DNA of 7,599 bases from Pseudomonadota bacterium (GCA_021815835.1 JAKAZN010000074.1:1-7599); one strand, 5' to 3'. Positions 1-7,250 are shown, counted from the stretch's first letter. Made by a program: numbers and translations. Notes: generated from the sequence alone by a model not told the origin.

Positions 1-13
1 CAATAATAAAAAC

Positions 14-41
14 TTGACCAACGTCTCAAAATAGATTACGG
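14..41 (+). promoter_or_regulatory. Possible weak promoter in AT-rich leader of the chpT-like gene
   Basis: Bases 1-40 are strikingly AT-rich compared with the rest of the window. They contain TTGACC at 14-19, a good match to a -35 hexamer (CTTGAC at 13-18 also fits the alphaproteobacterial form). About 16-17 bases downstream, at 36-41, the sequence TTACGG is only a poor -10 match. The position, 27-54 bases before the first gene, suits a promoter. The weak -10 and the cut at the window edge keep this tentative. Confidence 0.3.
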
Positions 42-67
42 CTCCCGTCAATCCGAAGGTGACGCCG

Positions 68-706
68 ATGCCCGAGACTGTCCAGCTTGCCGAACTCCTC
101 TGCGCCCGTCTCTGCCACGATCTCGGCGGTACGATCGGCATCCTCTCGGGGGCGCTGGAACTCGCGCGGCGCGCGGAACGGGACGACCGTCTGGCCGACG
201 CGATCGAGGCCTCGGACGCGCTCTCCAACCGCCTGCGCGTCTTGCGCGCCGCCTGGGGGCCGGGTGGGGCACGGCTCGATGCGGCCCGGCTGCGCGAGCT
301 TGCGGCCGGGCTCCCGGGGCAGGACCGGGTGCGGCTCGATCTCGATGCGCTGCCGCGCGGCACGCAGTTCGGCCCCGCGCTGGGGCGGATGCTGCTGAAC
401 CTGCTCGCCTTCGCCCCGGAGGCGCTGCCGCGCGGCGGCGCCGTGGTGCTGGCACCGGTGGACGCCACGGCCGTGGTCGCCCGGCTGTCCGGCCTGCGCG
501 CCGCCTGGCCCGCCGGGTTTGCTGGATATCTGAACGATCCGGCGGCGGCGCGCGCCGCCCTGGCCGCGCCACGTGCGTTGCTCGGTCCCTGGCTCGCCCT
601 GCTCGCGCCCCGGCTGGGCGTGGCGCTGTCGTTGCTGCTGCCGACCGGGACGGGCCGCGGCAACGGCCCGGCGCCGTTGCTGCTGCGGGGTCCGGCGGAG
701 GCCTGA
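68..706 (+). CDS. chpT: ChpT-like histidine phosphotransferase
   Basis: A 212-residue cytoplasmic protein resembling ChpT, the dimeric phosphotransferase that relays phosphate from the hybrid kinase CckA to CtrA and CpdR in alphaproteobacteria. Residues about 7-60 form the DHp-like helical hairpin, with the motif LCARLCHDLGG at 11-21; His17 is the predicted phospho-acceptor. Residues about 85-195 match the ChpT C-terminal domain, which resembles a kinase ATPase fold but does not bind ATP. MLLNLLAFAPEALPRGGAVV (108-127) keeps the family pattern, as does LLGPWLALLAPRLG (171-184) in the last helix. No ATP-binding G boxes are present, as expected for ChpT. The ATG at 68 is chosen because GAAGG (55-59) lies 8 bases upstream; an in-frame GTG at 59 would add three residues but overlaps that site. 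The length is close to known ChpT. Whether this is the main cell-cycle ChpT or a paralogue cannot be told here. Confidence 0.8.
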   Translation: MPETVQLAELLCARLCHDLGGTIGILSGALELARRAERDDRLADAIEASDALSNRLRVLRAAWGPGGARLDAARLRELAAGLPGQDRVRLDLDALPRGTQFGPALGRMLLNLLAFAPEALPRGGAVVLAPVDATAVVARLSGLRAAWPAGFAGYLNDPAAARAALAAPRALLGPWLALLAPRLGVALSLLLPTGTGRGNGPAPLLLRGPAEA

Positions 707-807
707 TTCCCGCCTCTCGCGCTCATGATATCCCGTCCGGCCACGCCGCGCGCGAAGCCTCGGCAAAGCACCCGGTTTCAGGGTACTCTCCGCAATCACC
801 CGCGCCT

Positions 808-816
808 GGAGTCGGA
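808..816 (+). promoter_or_regulatory. Ribosome binding region for the degenerate kinase gene
   Basis: GGAG at 808-811 and GGA at 814-816 lie 11 and 6 bases before the ATG at 823. They support this start, since no better in-frame start is visible upstream. The 116-bp gap 707-822 otherwise shows no convincing promoter or terminator; TACTCT at 784-789 is a weak -10-like string without a -35 partner. Confidence 0.4.
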
Positions 817-822
817 TCGCCG

Positions 823-1491
823 ATGGAACCCACCCCGGATGACCACGCGGCAGCGCGTCGCGATGACTGGACCGTCGCCGTCGCCGGGCGCCTGGTCGGC
901 GGCCTGGGCCACGATCTCAACAATATGCTGGCGGTCGTGATCGGCGGCCTCGATCTATTGGATCGCGAGATCGCCCCGCTCGACGATCCCCCGCGCGCGG
1001 CGCTGTCCGCCCGGGTCGTTCGATTGCGCTCCGCGGTCGAGCGCGCCGTCGGACTGGCCGGCGCGTTGCGCGGGTTGAGACGGCCACGGCCGGGGGAAGA
1101 CCGGGTCGAGGACCTCGCCGCCCTCGCCACGCGCCTTCGCCCCGCGCTTGCCTGCGCGGCCGGCGCGCGGGTGCGGCTGCAGCTTGACATTGCGCCCGAT
1201 CTGCCCCGGCCACGCGCCGATCCGGCCGGGATGCGCGCGGCGCTGCTCGCGCTCGCGTTGCAGGCCTGCGCGGGCTTGCCCGAGGGTGGAGCGGCGGTCC
1301 TCGCCCTCGGTCCCGCCACGATGGAGGGCGCGCCCGGCATCGCGGTACGGCTGGAAGGGGTCCCCGGCCACGCAGACGATCCGAACATCGCGGCATTGGC
1401 CGCCTTCGCCGGGGAGGCGGGCGGCGCGCTGCGGATCGAGCAAGACCCGCCCGCCCTGGTGCTGATGCTGCCCGAGGCGCTGCCCACTTAA
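823..1491 (+). CDS. Degenerate histidine-kinase-like protein (DHp domain with decayed ATPase domain)
   Basis: A 222-residue soluble protein of two-component type. Residues about 18-88 form a DHp hairpin with the H-box LVGGLGHDLNNMLAVVIGGL (24-43), very like NtrB/CckA-class kinases; His30 is the predicted phospho-site. Asp31 and Asn34 keep the H-[DE]-x-x-[NT] pattern linked to phosphatase activity in HisKA proteins. Residues about 95-218 align with the HATPase fold, but the nucleotide site is lost. In the N-box the usual Asn residues are Ala143 and Gln147, and the following Asp is Ala150, although PEGG (153-156) remains. The DTGxGM box is replaced by LEGVPGH (177-183), and the GxGLGL lid loop is absent before the final strands (LRIEQDPPALVLMLP, 203-217). 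No sensor, receiver or membrane segment is seen. It follows the ChpT-like gene by 116 bp in the same direction. It is probably a second ChpT-like phosphotransferase, or a phosphatase or adaptor, rather than an active kinase. The domain call is fairly sure; the role is inference. Confidence 0.75.
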   Translation: MEPTPDDHAAARRDDWTVAVAGRLVGGLGHDLNNMLAVVIGGLDLLDREIAPLDDPPRAALSARVVRLRSAVERAVGLAGALRGLRRPRPGEDRVEDLAALATRLRPALACAAGARVRLQLDIAPDLPRPRADPAGMRAALLALALQACAGLPEGGAAVLALGPATMEGAPGIAVRLEGVPGHADDPNIAALAAFAGEAGGALRIEQDPPALVLMLPEALPT

Positions 1492-1496
1492 GCGGC

Positions 1497-2372
1497 CTAC
1501 CAGGCGAAGCGCGGCAGGCAGGCCACTGGCGCCAGCCCCGCCGCCGCCGCAGCCTGGTCCACCAGCGCTCGGTCCGGCCGTCCGTCCGCCCCGGCGAGCT
1601 CCGCCCCGTGCAGCCCGCCCAGAACCCAGCAGGACGCAAGATCGACCGCCGCCGCTCCGGCGATATCGGTGCGCAACGAATCCCCCACCGCCAGCACCCG
1701 CGCCGGCGGCAGGTCCAGCACGGTCAGCGCCGGCTGATAGATCGCCGGGTCGGGCTTGCCGAGCGCGCGCACATCCCCGCCCAGCTCCCGGTAGCGCAGC
1801 GCCAGCGACCCCGCGCACAGCACACGCTTGCCGCCGCGGATCACCTCCAGATCGGGATTGGCGCAGATCATCGGCAAGGCCCGCGCGGCGCAGGCTTGCA
1901 GCACCGGCTCGAAGGCGCCGAGATCGGTCGGGTCCAGGTGATCGTCGGGACCGGTGTTCAGTACGAAATGCGCCGTCTCGGGGGAGGGGACCCGCGTGTA
2001 GTCCAGGCCCTCCAGCACCGGCAGATCGCGCGCCGGGCCAAGATGGAACACGTTCCGGCCAAGCTCCGCCCACCACAGATCCGGCGGATCGGACAGCGCG
2101 CGGCGCACCGCCTCCCCGCTGGTCAGGATGCCGGTATAGAGATCGTCGGCGATGCCCATGCCGCGCATCATCGTGCGCACCGCCGCGTTCGGGCGCGGCA
2201 CGTTCGAGAGCAGCAAGGTGCGCTTGCCCGCCGCGCGCAACCGCCCAAGGCAATCGACCGCGCGCGGAAACGCATGGATCCCGTCATGGATCACGCCCCA
2301 GAGATCCAGGATGAACCCGTCATATTCCGCCGCGAGCGGCGCGAATCCGTCCAGATGCCGCATCATTCCCAT
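1497..2372 (-). CDS. TIGR01459-type HAD-IIA family hydrolase
   Basis: A 291-residue cytoplasmic protein of the HAD superfamily, subclass IIA (NagD-like cap), closest to the alphaproteobacterial family TIGR01459, whose substrate is unassigned as far as I know. Motif I is FILDLWGVIHDG (20-31), with Asp23 as the nucleophile; the usual second Asp at +2 is Trp25. Motif II is LLLSN with Ser56. A cap domain spans about 80-200 and includes CANPDLEV (170-177). Motif III is Lys206 in GKPDP, and motif IV is VGDSLRTDIAGA with Asp231 and Asp236. The longest start, ATG 2372, overlaps the pyrD stop by 10 bases. In-frame ATGs at 2366 (classic ATGA overlap) and 2363 are equally plausible, and AGGA lies 5 to 8 bases before them. 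Overlap with pyrD implies translational coupling. It is the last gene of the minus-strand array and ends 5 bp from the convergent kinase-like gene. Confidence 0.88.
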   Translation of the reverse strand: MGMMRHLDGFAPLAAEYDGFILDLWGVIHDGIHAFPRAVDCLGRLRAAGKRTLLLSNVPRPNAAVRTMMRGMGIADDLYTGILTSGEAVRRALSDPPDLWWAELGRNVFHLGPARDLPVLEGLDYTRVPSPETAHFVLNTGPDDHLDPTDLGAFEPVLQACAARALPMICANPDLEVIRGGKRVLCAGSLALRYRELGGDVRALGKPDPAIYQPALTVLDLPPARVLAVGDSLRTDIAGAAAVDLASCWVLGGLHGAELAGADGRPDRALVDQAAAAAGLAPVACLPRFAW

Positions 2373-3430
2373 CCTGCAATCCGTTCCGCATCGGTCCCGA
2401 TCGCCGCGGCGACCCCGGCAAACCCCGCCCCACGCAGCGTCGCGGCAAGCCCGGCATTGAGGCGCGGCACCAGCGCCGGACCTTCATAGGCAAAGCCCGT
2501 ATAGACCTGCACCAGCGCGGCGCCCGCTTGCAGCTTCGCCAGCGCGTCGGCCCCAGTGAACACCCCGCCCACGCCGATCAACACCAGTCGCCCGCGCGCC
2601 AGCAGATGGGCGCGCGCCAGTATCGCGGTCGCGCGGCGGAACAGCGGCGCGCCGGACAGGCCGCCGGCCTCCCTCGCGGCCGGATCGCGCAAGCTCGCCG
2701 GGCGGGCGAGCGTGGTGTTGGACACGATCAGCCCCGCGATCCCGGCAGCCGCGCAGGTCTCCACCACGCCCGCCAGCGCCGCGTCCGACAAATCGGGGGC
2801 GATCTTCACCAGCAGCGGCGGATGGGTGGGCAGCTTCGCCGCGATCGCGCCCAGGATCGCGCCGAGCCGAGCCTCCCCTTGCAGGTCGCGCAAGCCCGGC
2901 GTGTTGGGCGAGGATACGTTGATCACCGCGTAATCGGCGAACGGCGCTACGGCTTCGAGCAGGGCGGGATAGTCGCGCTCGGGGTTCGCGCCCTCCTTGT
3001 TGATGCCGAGATTGACGCCGAGCGGTATGGCGCGATCCCCGCGCGCGGCCAGGCGCGGGAGCATCGCGGCGATGCCGGCGTTGTTGAAACCCATGCGGTT
3101 GATGACGGCGCGATCGGATTGCAGGCGAAACAGGCGCGGGCACGGATTGCCTTGCTGGGCGCGCGGGGTGACGGTGCCGACCTCGATGAAGCCGAAGCCC
3201 AGGCGCGTGAGCGGGCCGATCGCGGCGGCGTCCTTGTCGAACCCGGCGGCAAGCCCGATCGGGGAGCGAAACCGCAGGCCGAGCGCGGCGACCGCCAGCG
3301 CGGGATCGTCCGGCGGCGGCACCGATCCGCCCAGCCCGAGGCGCAACCCCGCGAGTGCCAGGTGGTGGGCGCGTTCGGGGTCGATCCGGCGCAGCAGCGG
3401 GAGCGCGAGGGAGGCGAGGGACAGGGGCAT
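2363..3430 (-). CDS. pyrD: Dihydroorotate dehydrogenase, class 2 (quinone-dependent)
   Basis: A 355-residue enzyme oxidising dihydroorotate to orotate, the fourth step of pyrimidine synthesis, with FMN as cofactor and membrane quinone as acceptor. The N-terminal stretch about 1-35 (hydrophobic start, then RRIDPERAHHLALAGLRLG at 14-32) is the short helical domain that docks class 2 enzymes on the membrane. The FMN-binding barrel follows, with GLAAGFDKDA (59-68, Lys66), NRMGFNNAG (111-119), GVNLGINK (138-145), and NVSSPNTPGL (171-180) carrying the class 2 catalytic serine Ser174. Further landmarks are LLVKIAPDL (206-214, Lys209), VSNTT (236-240), GVGGV (286-290) and the phosphate-binding VYTGFAYEGP (309-318). 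Length is typical. It starts 42 bp after the thiM stop, with no strong ribosome site near the ATG: the only GGAG is about 16 bases upstream, and no other in-frame start is near. Its stop overlaps the HAD gene. Confidence 0.97.
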   Translation of the reverse strand: MPLSLASLALPLLRRIDPERAHHLALAGLRLGLGGSVPPPDDPALAVAALGLRFRSPIGLAAGFDKDAAAIGPLTRLGFGFIEVGTVTPRAQQGNPCPRLFRLQSDRAVINRMGFNNAGIAAMLPRLAARGDRAIPLGVNLGINKEGANPERDYPALLEAVAPFADYAVINVSSPNTPGLRDLQGEARLGAILGAIAAKLPTHPPLLVKIAPDLSDAALAGVVETCAAAGIAGLIVSNTTLARPASLRDPAAREAGGLSGAPLFRRATAILARAHLLARGRLVLIGVGGVFTGADALAKLQAGAALVQVYTGFAYEGPALVPRLNAGLAATLRGAGFAGVAAAIGTDAERIAGWE

Positions 3431-3472
3431 GGATGGCGCGCTTATGCTCCGGGCCGGCCAGGCGCGGAAGGG

Positions 3473-4282
3473 TCAGGATAGCCGCGCCATCGCCCGCAAC
3501 ATGTCCGCGTCCAGCCGGTAGAGCGCATCCAGGATCTCCATCTGCAACGATCCCGGGCCGCGCGCGCGCGCCGCCGCGATCTCGCCCGCCACGCCGAGGA
3601 TCGCAAGCCCATGTGCGGCGGCGGCAAGGGGATCGGCCTCCACGGCCAGGCAGGCGCCGATCAGCGCGGTCGCGGTGCAGCCGAGGCCGGTGACCCGGGT
3701 CATCATCGGATGGCCGTTGGCGATCGCGATCATCCGCCGCCCGTCGGTGACGTGATCGACGGCCCCGGTGACGGCGGCCACCAGGCCGGCCTCGGTCGCC
3801 AGACGCCGCGCCGCCTCCGGCCCGGCTTCGGCGCCGGCGGTGGAATCCACCCCGCGCCCGCCCGCCCCGCCGGTCAGCGCCGCGATCTCCGAGCCGTTGC
3901 CGCGCACCACCGCGGGGCGCGCCGCCAGCAACGCGCGCGCCAGCACGGCGCGCGGCGCGATCGCGCCCACCGCCACCGGGTCCAGCACCCAGGGCACGCC
4001 GGCCGCGCGCGCGGCGGCGACCGCCAGCCCGATCACCGCCGCCCGCGGCGGCGACATCGTGCCGAGATTGATGACCAGGGCGTCCGCGCGGGCGGCGAAA
4101 TCCGCCACCTCGTCCGCGCCTTCCACCATCGCCGGGGAGGCGCCGACGGCGAGCAGCGCATTGGCGGTGCTGTTGGTGACGACGAAATTGGTGATGTTGT
4201 GGATCAGCGGCGCGCGCGCGCGGATCGCGGCGAGGGTGGCGGCGACGGCGTCGGGCGTGGCGGCGGGATCAGGCAAGGGCAC
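3473..4282 (-). CDS. thiM: Hydroxyethylthiazole kinase
   Basis: A 269-residue kinase of the ribokinase-like fold that phosphorylates 4-methyl-5-(2-hydroxyethyl)thiazole with ATP in thiamine salvage. Family landmarks run in order: LIHNITNFVVTN (26-37), GASPAM (47-52) for substrate binding, NLGT (72-75), WVLDPVAVGA (98-107), VVRGNGSEI (125-133) for nucleotide binding, VTGAVDHVTDG (171-181), and the catalytic-cysteine loop TGLGCTATAL (198-207) with Cys202. Length is normal. The longest start is GTG at 4282, overlapping the upstream oxidoreductase stop by 14 bases. An in-frame TTG at 4276 has GGAG 7 bases upstream and may be the true start, giving 267 residues. Neither thiE nor thiD is present, and no TPP riboswitch can be placed because the upstream sequence is coding. 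The protein makes thiazole phosphate for a ThiE encoded elsewhere. Confidence 0.95.
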   Translation of the reverse strand: MPLPDPAATPDAVAATLAAIRARAPLIHNITNFVVTNSTANALLAVGASPAMVEGADEVADFAARADALVINLGTMSPPRAAVIGLAVAAARAAGVPWVLDPVAVGAIAPRAVLARALLAARPAVVRGNGSEIAALTGGAGGRGVDSTAGAEAGPEAARRLATEAGLVAAVTGAVDHVTDGRRMIAIANGHPMMTRVTGLGCTATALIGACLAVEADPLAAAAHGLAILGVAGEIAAARARGPGSLQMEILDALYRLDADMLRAMARLS

Positions 4283-7172
4283 GCTCCAGCACGCGGACGG
4301 AATGGATTGCCTCGCGCCCGCCGAGCTCGCGGATCTGATGGCGGCAGGAGGTTCCGTCGGCGACGATGATGTCGTCCGCCGCGGCCGCGCGCACCGCCGT
4401 CAGCAGCCCGGCCTCGGCCATCGCGCGCGAAACCTCCTGCGATTCCGCCTGGTAGCCGAAGCTGCCCGCCATGCCGCAGCAGGAGGATGCGATCGGCTTC
4501 ACGGTAAGCTCCGGCACCGAGCGCAGCGCCGCCAGGGACGGGCCGAAGGCGCCGAAGGATTTCTGGTGGCAATGGCCGTGCACATGCGCGACCGCCGCGA
4601 TCGGGCGCAACGCCAGGGTTGGTTTTTCGCGGGCGAGGAATTCGCCGAGCAGGACGGCACGCCCGGCCAGCGCCTCGGCTTGCGGCCCCGGGAGCAGCGC
4701 GGGGAATTCATCGCGCAGGGTGAACAGGCAGGAAGGTTCGAGACCGATCACCGGCCCATCCCCCGCGCAGGCGTCCAGCATCCGCCGCGCCTTGGCGCGC
4801 GCCGCGTCGATCCGGCCGGCGGCAAGATCGGTGCGTCCGCAACACAGATTAGCACCGGCGGGCAGGCGCACCCGGTAGCCGGCGGCGGAGAGCACCGCCA
4901 GCGCGGCGCGCAGATTCTCCGGTTCGAACCAGCGATTGAAGGTGTCAGCGAACAGCAGCACTTCGCCCCGCGCGCCGTCGGAGACATAGGCGCGGGCGTC
5001 GGCATCGCGGAACGGATCGGCGCGGAATTCGGGCAGGGCACGATCGGCCGCCAGACCCAGATGCCGCTCGCCCATCCGCCGCAGCCAGGGCGAGCGGTTG
5101 CGCAGATTGGCCAGCCCCGGCGCGCGCGCGGCCCAGGGGGCGAGTGCCGGCAGCGCGGCGATCAGCCGTTCGCGCATCGGAATGCCGTGGCGAGCGGCAC
5201 GCGCGGCGGTGGCCTCGATCTTCATCCGCGCCATGTCGACCCCGGTGGGGCATTCGCGCCGACAGGCCTTGCAGGAAACGCACAGCGCCATCGCCGCCGC
5301 CACCGCGTCCCCGGCCATGGCGTCCGCGCCGAGCTGGCCGGTCAGCGCAAGCCGCAACGTATTGGCCCGCCCGCGCGTGACATGGGCCTCATCGCGCGTG
5401 GCGCGGAAGGAGGGGCACATCACGTCCGCCGTGAAGGCGCGGCAGGTGCCGTTGTTGTTGCACATCTCGACCGCGCCCAGCATCCCCGCAAGCGGGCCGG
5501 GATGGGCCGACCAGTCGAGCGCCGGGACAAAGCCGGGCGCCGGCGCGTAGTCCGGGCGGTAGCGGAACAGATCGCGGTCGTCCATCCGCGGCGGCCGGAC
5601 CACGCGCCCGGGATTGAGCAGCCCGGCGGGGTCGAATTCGTCCTTCACCGCCTCGAAGGCGCGGGCGATGCGCGGGCCGAACATGGTTTCGTTGAACTCG
5701 CTGCGCGCGATCCCGTCCCCGTGCTCGCCGCTGTGGCTGCCCTTGTAGGCGCGCACGAGCGCGAAGCATTCCTCGGCCACCGCGCGCATCTTCGCGACGT
5801 CGGCCGGGTCCTTCATGTTCAGCACCGGGCGGACATGCAGGCAGCCCACCGAGGCATGGGCATACCAGGTGCCCTTGGTGCCGTGCCGGGCAAACACGTC
5901 GTTCAGCTTTTCCGTGTAGTCGGCCAGATCGTCCAGATCGACGGCGCAATCCTCGATGAAGGAGACCGGTTTTGCGTCCCCCTTCATCGACATCATGATA
6001 TTCAACCCGGCTTCGCGGACCGCGGCGATGGCGTTCTGGAACGCGGGATCGGTCGCGCGCGCCACCGCTTTCGGCAGGCCGAGATCGCCCATCAGCGCGT
6101 CCAGATCGGCCAGCTTCGCCAGCAACGGCGCGTCCGCCTCGCCGTGGAATTCCACGATCAGCAGGCTGTCGGGTTCGCCGATCAACATCGCGTCGATCGT
6201 GGCGCGGTAGATCGGGATCGCGCGGCCGAGATCGATCATGGTCCGATCGACCAGCTCCACCGCTTCCGGGTCGAGCGCCACGATATGCCGTGCCGCCTCC
6301 ATCGCCGCGCGGAAGGAGGGGAACTGGCAGATCCCCAACATCTTGCGCGGCTTGATCGGGTGCAGGATCAGCTCGATCGCGGCGGAAAACGCGAGTGTCC
6401 CCTCCGATCCCACCAGCAGTCGGGCCAGGTTGTCGCGCCCCGATCCGCGCGCCGCCGGGGTCAGCGCGTCGATATTGTAGCCGCCGACCCGGCGGAGCTG
6501 GCGGGGGAAGCGCGCGGCGATCTCCTGCGCTTCCGCCGTGCCGAGCGCGCGCAGCCGGTCGAGCAACGCGCCGATCCGCGAACCCGGCGCATCCCCCGCA
6601 TTGTCCGCGACCGGCCCGAAGCGATGGCGCGTGCCGTCCGCCAGGATCGCGTCGATCGCGCGCACATTGTCGGCCATCAGCCCGTAGCGGATCGATTTCG
6701 ACCCGCAGGAATTATTCCCCGCCATGCCGCCGATCGTGCAGCGTGCATGGGTGGAGGGATCGACCGGGAAGAACAGCCCGTGCGGGCGCAGCGCGGCGTT
6801 GAGGTCGGCCAGCACGATCCCCGGCTCCACCCAGGCCGTACGGGCGTCGGGATCGATCGAGATCACGCCGCGTAAATGCTTCGAACAATCGATCACCAGC
6901 GCGCGGTTGACGGTCTGGCCGCATTGGCTGGTCCCGCCGCCACGGGCGAGCACCGGCGCGCCCACCTCGCGCGCGATCGCCAGCGCCGCGGCGACATCGT
7001 CGATCCCGCGCGGCACCAGGACGCCGATCGGGTCCATCTGGTAGATCGACGCATCGGTGGCATAGCGGCCGCGCGATGCGGGATCGAACAGGATCTCGGC
7101 CCGGGTCTCGCGGGCAAGCCGGGCGGCGAGGGCGGGATCGCCGAGCGGGGGCGGCGGGAAGGACGGGCGCAT
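4269..7172 (-). CDS. FAD-binding and Fe-S oxidoreductase, YdiJ / D-2-hydroxyglutarate dehydrogenase type
   Basis: A 967-residue fused flavin and iron-sulfur dehydrogenase. Residues about 45-275 are an FAD_binding_4 (PCMH) domain, with ARGGGTSQCGQ (77-87), DPSTHARCTIGGMAGNNSCG (138-157) and LLVGSEGTLAFS (252-263). Residues about 275-530 are the FAD-oxidase C-terminal catalytic domain, with YAHASVGCLHVRP (437-449) and GSHSGEHGDGIARSEF (478-493), the likely metal and substrate site. A ferredoxin-like region follows: CNNNGTC (571-577), Cys586, and a classical CxxCxxCxxxCP at 631-642. The rest is a GlpC/HdrD-like module with two CCG motifs (LCCGR, 776-780; SCCGMAGSFG, 897-906) plus conserved Cys815 and HVHGHCHQ (863-870). 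This architecture matches E. coli YdiJ (about 1018 residues), for which D-2-hydroxyglutarate oxidation has been reported; D-lactate or a related D-hydroxyacid remains possible. ATG 7172 is preceded by GGAA 7 bases away. It leads the minus-strand array and overlaps thiM. Confidence 0.93.
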   Translation of the reverse strand: MRPSFPPPPLGDPALAARLARETRAEILFDPASRGRYATDASIYQMDPIGVLVPRGIDDVAAALAIAREVGAPVLARGGGTSQCGQTVNRALVIDCSKHLRGVISIDPDARTAWVEPGIVLADLNAALRPHGLFFPVDPSTHARCTIGGMAGNNSCGSKSIRYGLMADNVRAIDAILADGTRHRFGPVADNAGDAPGSRIGALLDRLRALGTAEAQEIAARFPRQLRRVGGYNIDALTPAARGSGRDNLARLLVGSEGTLAFSAAIELILHPIKPRKMLGICQFPSFRAAMEAARHIVALDPEAVELVDRTMIDLGRAIPIYRATIDAMLIGEPDSLLIVEFHGEADAPLLAKLADLDALMGDLGLPKAVARATDPAFQNAIAAVREAGLNIMMSMKGDAKPVSFIEDCAVDLDDLADYTEKLNDVFARHGTKGTWYAHASVGCLHVRPVLNMKDPADVAKMRAVAEECFALVRAYKGSHSGEHGDGIARSEFNETMFGPRIARAFEAVKDEFDPAGLLNPGRVVRPPRMDDRDLFRYRPDYAPAPGFVPALDWSAHPGPLAGMLGAVEMCNNNGTCRAFTADVMCPSFRATRDEAHVTRGRANTLRLALTGQLGADAMAGDAVAAAMALCVSCKACRRECPTGVDMARMKIEATAARAARHGIPMRERLIAALPALAPWAARAPGLANLRNRSPWLRRMGERHLGLAADRALPEFRADPFRDADARAYVSDGARGEVLLFADTFNRWFEPENLRAALAVLSAAGYRVRLPAGANLCCGRTDLAAGRIDAARAKARRMLDACAGDGPVIGLEPSCLFTLRDEFPALLPGPQAEALAGRAVLLGEFLAREKPTLALRPIAAVAHVHGHCHQKSFGAFGPSLAALRSVPELTVKPIASSCCGMAGSFGYQAESQEVSRAMAEAGLLTAVRAAAADDIIVADGTSCRHQIRELGGREAIHSVRVLERALA

Positions 7173-7250
7173 CTGGCGATTCCGGCGGCTTGGGATGCGT
7201 GTTGTCGCCCAGGCGCGGAGGCTGGGGAAGGGGGAAGCGTCCCGGTTGCA

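Noticed and set aside
705..709. GANTC site (GATTC) at the stop of the ChpT-like gene, a possible CcrM methylation site tying it to cell-cycle control
   Set aside because: It is a single short site overlapping a stop codon, and others occur inside genes; no cluster or promoter context supports it.
26..799. A 257-codon minus-strand open frame opposite the ChpT-like gene
   Set aside because: Its composition is dominated by Arg, Gln and Gly, while the plus strand shows the ChpT H-box and C-terminal pattern.
955..2253. A 432-codon minus-strand open frame spanning the kinase-like and HAD genes
   Set aside because: It is a shifted shadow of the HAD gene continued antisense through the kinase-like gene; it has low-complexity composition and no motif.
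3452..3459. GGCCGGCC palindrome in the thiM-pyrD gap, as a terminator or operator
   Set aside because: It has no loop and no T-run, and such GC palindromes are frequent by chance here.
3559..3571. Run of alternating CG that could form Z-DNA
   Set aside because: It lies inside thiM, encodes an Ala-Arg stretch, and similar CG runs recur across the window as a consequence of base composition.
3768..6875. A 1035-codon open frame on the plus strand, antisense to thiM and the oxidoreductase gene
   Set aside because: Its translation is rich in Arg, Ala, Gly and His with no domain pattern, whereas the minus strand carries clear catalytic motifs throughout. Long antisense frames are expected in DNA with very high third-position GC.
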